This document shows positions 55,049 to 58,974 of a stretch of 58,974 nucleotides of DNA, piece by piece. Both the position numbers and the translations under genes were made by a program. Source of the DNA: DATAQC01 sp046263055 (GTDB lineage Bacteria > Actinomycetota > Acidimicrobiia > Acidimicrobiales > AC-14). How positions within the stretch are numbered: the stretch's first letter is position 1; each line of letters begins with the position of its first letter. The notes under the pieces are model-generated. The model saw only the letters and a program-made list of their open reading frames with translations. It did no database searches and was not told where the DNA came from. The stretch is from NCBI GenBank assembly GCA_046263055.1, contig JBHELO010000122.1:1-58974 (forward strand). The letters are read 5' to 3'.

Positions 55049-56110
55049 ATGAGCCCGCCCTCCACCCGGCCGCCGCCCCCGCCCCCCGCCCGAGGGGGCG
55101 GCGCCCGGCGCCGGCGAGGGCAGCGGCGGGTGACCTCACGGGTGCGGGTGCCGTTGGCCCTGTTGAGCGTGGCGCTGGCCTACGGGACGGCCGGGTACAT
55201 GGTGATCGAGGGCTTCGGGTTCGTGGACGCCCTGTACATGACGGTGACCACGCTGACCACGGTGGGCTTCGGCGAGGTGCACCCGTTGGGGACGGGCGGG
55301 CGGTTGTTCACCATCAGCCTGATCGTGCTCGGCATGGTGGCGGTGTTCGACCTGCTCGCCGTCTTCAGCACCCTGTTGGCCAGTGGCCGGCTCTCCCGGT
55401 CCGCGGAGAGGAGGGCCATGCAGCGACGCATCCGTGACCTGCGGGACCACTACGTGATCTGCGCCTATGGCAGGGTGGGGCGGGCGGCGGCCGACGAGCT
55501 GACCCGCCAGGGCGCCGACGTGGTGGTGGTGGAGGTCCAGGCCGCCCTCGAGCCGCGACTGGTGGAAGCCGGCGTGCCCTACGTCATCGGCGACCCCAGC
55601 GAGGAGTCGGTGCTGGAGGAAGCCGGGATCGGCCGGGCCCGGTCGCTGCTGTGCGCGGTGGACTCCGACGTCGTCAACGTGTACATCACCCTCACCGCCC
55701 GGGCCATGCACCCCGACCTGTTCATCATCGCCCGGGCGTCGCGGCCCGAGTCGGCGGACAAACTGCGCCGGGCGGGCGCCAACCGGGTGGTGTCGCCCTA
55801 CGCGGTGAGCGGCGTGCGCATGGCGTCCATGGCGCTGCAGCCCGCCGTCCTGGAGCTGATCGACATGGTGCGGGTGGCGCCCGACCTGCGCATCGAGGAG
55901 CTGGTGCTGGGTGCCGGGTCGGTCCTCGTGGACCGGACCGTCCAGGAGGTGTGCGCCCCCTACGACGGCCTCATGCTGCTGGCCGTGCGCCGCCCTGACG
56001 GGGAACTCCTCATCCCGCCCCGGGCCGACACCGTCCTCGGGCAGGACGACGTGGTCATCGCCGTCGGCTCCGCGACGGCGTTGTCGGCGTTGGCTCGGGA
56101 GGCGGGCTGA
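55049..56110 (+). CDS. TrkA-type potassium channel with RCK domains
   Basis: ATG 55049 gives a 353-residue protein. It has two membrane helices flanking a pore loop with the filter TLTTVGFGEVHP (TVGFG) after LYMTVT, the hallmark of two-span potassium channels. A cytoplasmic TrkA_N Rossmann domain follows (HYVICAYGRVGRAAADELTR, GDPSEESVLEEAGIGRARSL), then a TrkA_C domain (VAPDLRIEELVLGAGSVLVD). The Pro/Arg-rich N-terminus precedes the first helix. It would admit potassium gated by nucleotides. Its end overlaps the C-terminus of the convergent BrkB-family gene by 56 bp. Confidence 0.85.
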   Translation: MSPPSTRPPPPPPARGGGARRRRGQRRVTSRVRVPLALLSVALAYGTAGYMVIEGFGFVDALYMTVTTLTTVGFGEVHPLGTGGRLFTISLIVLGMVAVFDLLAVFSTLLASGRLSRSAERRAMQRRIRDLRDHYVICAYGRVGRAAADELTRQGADVVVVEVQAALEPRLVEAGVPYVIGDPSEESVLEEAGIGRARSLLCAVDSDVVNVYITLTARAMHPDLFIIARASRPESADKLRRAGANRVVSPYAVSGVRMASMALQPAVLELIDMVRVAPDLRIEELVLGAGSVLVDRTVQEVCAPYDGLMLLAVRRPDGELLIPPRADTVLGQDDVVIAVGSATALSALAREAG

Positions 56111-57482
56111 GGGGCCGGGCGTCGGCACCGGCCGGCCCGGTGCCGGTGTCCGGGCCGCCGGCCCGGCCGTCGGCGGGGGCGGCGGTCCCGGCGCGCCCGT
56201 AGGAGAGCCAGGCGTCCTGGGCCGACCGGTCGGGGCTCGAGCCGGCGGGAACGCCGGCCCGCGAGACGTCGGTGGGCGCAGGAACCCGCTCGGAACCGGG
56301 GGCCGGGGCGGGGGCGCGCGTGGGGCCGGCTGCGGCGGCGGAAGCCTCGGCCCCCCGGGGAGGGGGCGGTGGGCCCTGAGCCGGAGGCACGGGGGTGGTG
56401 GCGCCCGGCGCGGGCTCCTGGGCCCGGGGGGCCGGCGCTTCCCGCCGCGAGGGTGCCGCCGAACGGGTCGGTGCCGCGCTGTCCCCCCTGTCGGCGTCCC
56501 CGCTGTGGGCGGTCGTGGCGGCGTCGGCATCCCTATGCCGGGCGCGCCGGCGGTGGCGCTTCCGGCGGTGGTCGCCCTGGCGCTCCAGCTCGGCGTTCAG
56601 CTCGGCGCCCGCCACCACTGCGAGGGCCGACAGGTACAGCCACAACAGCAGGACCACCACCCCGCTGAACGACCCGTACACCTTGTTGTACGAGTTGAGG
56701 CTGGTCACGTAGAACGAGAAGGCGAGCGACCCCGCCAGCCACACGAGGGTGGCGAGGATGCCTCCGGGACTGACCCAGGCGAAGCGAGGGGAGCGGCGGT
56801 TGGGGCCGAAGGTGTAGAAGGAGGCGAACAGCAGCGACAGGGCGCCCAGCCCCAGCACCCACCGCAGGATCGTCCACACCACGACGAAGACCGAGCCGGT
56901 ACCGAGGGGCAGGTGGTCGCCCAGCCCGTTGCCGAGGGGCTTCCCGAACACGATCAGGGTGGTGGCCACCCCGCCCAGCACGGCGGCCAGCGCCATGAGG
57001 AGCAAGGCTCGCAGGCGGGCCGCCACCAGCGTGCGCTCCTCGGCCACGTCATAGGCCACGTCCATGCCCCGCTGGAGGGCCACCATCCCGGCCGAGGCGC
57101 TGGAGAGGGCCAGCACCAGGCCGATCAGGGTGGCCAGGAGCGACCCGCGCGACGACTTGTCGCTGGCCCCCTTCACCGCCCCCACGAGGGCGTCGGAGGC
57201 GCTGCCGGGGAGGGCGCTGCGGATGGCCCTCTGGATGTCGGCCACCACGCTGGGGCCGGCGTGGGCCAGGCCCAGGACTCCGACGGCGGCGATGATGGCG
57301 GGGAACACCGCCAGGAACCAGTAGAAGGCCATGCCCGCCGACACCAGGGTGGCCTTGTCGGTCTTGAACTCGTGGGCCGCCCGGCGGACGCTCTGCTTCC
57401 AGTCGGGGCCGCTGAGCTGGGCCGGGGAACGTGGCGACGACGTCGACGTCTGCGAGGGCACCGGCGTCTTGGTCTCGGTCAT
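56055..57482 (-). CDS. YihY/BrkB family membrane protein with Pro/Ala-rich tail
   Basis: Residues 1-290 of the 475-residue protein match the YihY/BrkB family: DWKQSVRRAAHEFKTDKATL, SAGMAFYWFLAVFPAIIAAV and VSPGGILATLVWLAGSLAFS, with six predicted membrane helices and the GSFSGVVVLLLWLYLSALAV end. The remaining 185 residues form a long, low-complexity cytoplasmic tail rich in Pro, Ala and Arg, unusual in length for the family. The protein is thought to be an envelope transporter, with no proven substrate. It is encoded opposite to the channel and overlaps its last codons. Confidence 0.85.
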   Translation of the reverse strand: MTETKTPVPSQTSTSSPRSPAQLSGPDWKQSVRRAAHEFKTDKATLVSAGMAFYWFLAVFPAIIAAVGVLGLAHAGPSVVADIQRAIRSALPGSASDALVGAVKGASDKSSRGSLLATLIGLVLALSSASAGMVALQRGMDVAYDVAEERTLVAARLRALLLMALAAVLGGVATTLIVFGKPLGNGLGDHLPLGTGSVFVVVWTILRWVLGLGALSLLFASFYTFGPNRRSPRFAWVSPGGILATLVWLAGSLAFSFYVTSLNSYNKVYGSFSGVVVLLLWLYLSALAVVAGAELNAELERQGDHRRKRHRRRARHRDADAATTAHSGDADRGDSAAPTRSAAPSRREAPAPRAQEPAPGATTPVPPAQGPPPPPRGAEASAAAAGPTRAPAPAPGSERVPAPTDVSRAGVPAGSSPDRSAQDAWLSYGRAGTAAPADGRAGGPDTGTGPAGADARPLSPPPEPTPTTPSRSRRR

Positions 57483-57609
57483 GCGGCCGTCACCACCTGC
57501 TGCGGCACGAGGGGGGCATCGCCCAGGCCTACCCTCAGGGGACGCCCGGAAACGACCCTCCCCGCGGCGGCGGGCGGGCGGACGGGGCCGGCGGGCCGGC
57601 GCCGTCTCC

Positions 57610-57615
57610 TAGGCT
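57610..57615 (+). promoter_or_regulatory. -10 box (TAGGCT) of the kinase gene, leaderless
   Basis: TAGGCT ends seven bases before the GTG at 57623. The 140-bp gap between this gene and the divergent BrkB-family gene holds nothing else I can support. Confidence 0.45.
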
Positions 57616-57622
57616 GCCGGTC

Positions 57623-58974
57623 GTGGCCGACCGGGTGCTCAGCGGGCGCTACCGCATCGTTCGCCACCTGGCCCGCGGCGGCATGGCCGAGGTGTACCTG
57701 GCCCGCGACCAGCTCCTCGACCGCCAGGTGGCGGTCAAGGTGCTCTTTCCCGAGCTGGCGGGCGACGCGTCGTTCGTGGAGCGCTTCCGGCGCGAGGCCC
57801 GGGCGGCGGCGGGCCTCAACCACCACAACATTGTCTCCGTCTACGACTTCGGGGAGGACGAGGGCTCGTACTTCATCGTGATGGAGTATGTGGACGGCGA
57901 GACGCTGCGCGACGTCATCCGCAGCGAGGGACCGCTCCCGCCCCGCCGGGTGGCCGAGATCGGGGCCGACGTGGCCGCCGCCCTCGACGTCGCCCACCTG
58001 CACCGGATCTACCACCGTGACGTGAAGCCCGGGAACGTGCTCCTGGCGGGCGGGGTCGACGGCACGGTGAAGGTGGCCGACTTCGGGATCGCCCGGGCCG
58101 GCGACCCCCGGGAGAGCCTCACCCAGACAGGAGCGGTGATGGGGACCGCCACCTACCTGTCGCCCGAGCAGGCTCAGGGCCACGACATCGACGCCCGCAG
58201 CGACCTCTACTCCCTCGGCGTCGTGCTCTACGAGATGGCCACCGGGCGCCCGCCGTTCGCGGGGTCGAGCCCGGTGGCCATCGCCTACCAGCACCTCACC
58301 GAGGTACCGCTGCCTCCGTCCGCCCACACCCCCAGCGTGCCGAGCGCGCTCGACGCGGTGGTGCTCCAGGCCATGGCCAAGGACCCGGCCGACCGCCAGG
58401 CGTCGGCCGAGGAGCTGCGGGCCCAGCTGCTGGCGGTGGCGGGCACGGCCGACGGCGCCGAGCCGACGGTGGCCGTTCCCGCCACCACCACCGCCGCCGC
58501 CGCTGCCGCTGCCGCCGGTACCGTCGTCCTGCCGGCGGCCACCGGTGCGCCGGCTGCGGCCGAGCCCACCGGCGTCCTGACGGGCCCGGCCGCCGGTCGC
58601 CGCCCGGCCACGCCCCCCGATGTCTACCGGCGCCGGCGGCTGGTGATCGGGCTGGCGGTGCTGGCCGTGCTGGTCGTGGTCGGCCTGATCGCCCTGTTGG
58701 CCCGGGGCGGGACGTCGCAGGCCACCGTCCCCTCGGTGGTGGGCTTGGCCGTCGACGACGCCCGGGCCTCGGTGGCCAGGGCGGGGCTGTCGTCGGCGGT
58801 GGAGGAGCAGGCCAACCGGCCCGGCGATCCCACCAAGGTGGCCGAGCAACGACCGGCCGCCAGCCTGCGGGTGAAGCGCACGACGGTGGTCACCCTCGTG
58901 GTGCCCGGGCCCACCACCACGACCACCACGCCGGCCACGACCCGGCCTCCCACCACCCGCCCCCCGGCCACCAC
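57623..58974 (+). CDS. PknB-like Ser/Thr protein kinase with PASTA domain (3' partial)
   Basis: The gene runs off the window end. From GTG 57623 it reads VADRVLSGRYRIVRHLARGG with a glycine-rich loop, the VAIK-equivalent lysine in QVAVKVLFPEL, HRDVKPGNVLLA, VADFGIARAG and a PEQA-type APE region, so a complete Hanks kinase. An Ala/Thr linker, one membrane helix (LVIGLAVLAVLVVVGLIALL) and a PASTA domain (ATVPSVVGLAVDDARASVAR) follow, then a Thr/Pro-rich run cut by the window edge. This is the PknB architecture, sensing peptidoglycan outside and phosphorylating targets inside. GarA-type FHA proteins such as that at 33359 are classical substrates. Confidence 0.9.
   Translation, partial: MADRVLSGRYRIVRHLARGGMAEVYLARDQLLDRQVAVKVLFPELAGDASFVERFRREARAAAGLNHHNIVSVYDFGEDEGSYFIVMEYVDGETLRDVIRSEGPLPPRRVAEIGADVAAALDVAHLHRIYHRDVKPGNVLLAGGVDGTVKVADFGIARAGDPRESLTQTGAVMGTATYLSPEQAQGHDIDARSDLYSLGVVLYEMATGRPPFAGSSPVAIAYQHLTEVPLPPSAHTPSVPSALDAVVLQAMAKDPADRQASAEELRAQLLAVAGTADGAEPTVAVPATTTAAAAAAAAGTVVLPAATGAPAAAEPTGVLTGPAAGRRPATPPDVYRRRRLVIGLAVLAVLVVVGLIALLARGGTSQATVPSVVGLAVDDARASVARAGLSSAVEEQANRPGDPTKVAEQRPAASLRVKRTTVVTLVVPGPTTTTTTPATTRPPTTRPPAT

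Noticed and set aside
1..58974. CRISPR arrays, rRNA genes and insertion sequences
   Set aside because: No regularly spaced repeats of 20-40 bp, no rRNA-like sequence and no transposase motifs were seen.

Overview
The window is about 59 kb of very GC-rich DNA. Coding regions have strong G/C at third codon positions, GTG starts are frequent, and many genes begin 6-8 nt after a TANNNT box, which is the leaderless-transcript signature common in Actinomycetota. The gene order pgsA - mannose-1-P guanylyltransferase - gcvH - garA - ftsR-type MerR - DUF151 - second MerR - gcvP resembles the mycobacterial pgsA2/gcvH/garA neighbourhood. Several families and the deep divergence suggest a deep-branching actinobacterium, perhaps Acidimicrobiia. 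That placement is inference.

Region 1 (1-3.9 kb) is the end of an integrated phage-like element. It holds the C-terminus of a tail tape-measure protein with a transglycosylase domain, two overlapping small genes on the minus strand, a small HTH gene diverging from them across repeated operator-like boxes, then a block of minus-strand cargo genes (a coiled-coil protein, two lipoproteins, a zinc-ribbon membrane protein). It ends at a 45-nt copy of the 3' half of tRNA-Pro(GGG), a typical attachment-site remnant. Region 2 (3.9-6.9 kb) is a degraded defence island: a C-terminal fragment resembling a BREX BrxC/PglY ATPase, an intact DUF222-HNH gene, and an N-terminal fragment of a PglX-type methyltransferase.

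Region 3 (6.9-26 kb) is mixed chromosome: a TetR gene with a clean palindromic operator, a FAD oxidoreductase-Rieske fusion, an 814-residue CHAT protease/STAND NTPase (the best candidate for an undescribed defence or cell-death protein), an SDR that lacks its catalytic lysine, OsmC, VOC and SET proteins, a quinone reductase, an M23 peptidase, an Asp-box surface protein, membrane proteins, an AlkA-type glycosylase, a TfoX-like protein and a phosphatase-family protein.

Region 4 (26-42 kb) is the conserved core: a GH63-like glucosidase, a repeat-tailed membrane protein, pgsA, a guanylyltransferase/phosphomannomutase fusion, then gcvH - garA - ftsR - hpt - DUF151 - MerR - nuclease - hisN - gcvT - gcvPA - gcvPB. 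This couples glycine cleavage (H, T and split P proteins) to an FHA regulator. Three genes here (hpt, the nuclease, hisN) have no ATG, GTG or TTG where homology demands a start, suggesting CTG or other unusual initiation.

Region 5 (42-59 kb) carries an ABC exporter pair, a CAP-domain secreted protein, a protealysin-like M4 protease with its emfourin inhibitor, a lipoprotein followed by an atypical FtsH with an extra insert of about 80 residues, a glutamate dehydrogenase broken by a one-base deletion, DUF3072, an MgtE_N/CBS protein with a DUF1003 partner, a Rieske protein diverging from a TrkA-type potassium channel, a BrkB-family membrane protein, and a PASTA Ser/Thr kinase running off the end. 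The GarA-type FHA protein and the kinase suggest a PknB/GarA phospho-signalling circuit, though this rests on family knowledge only.
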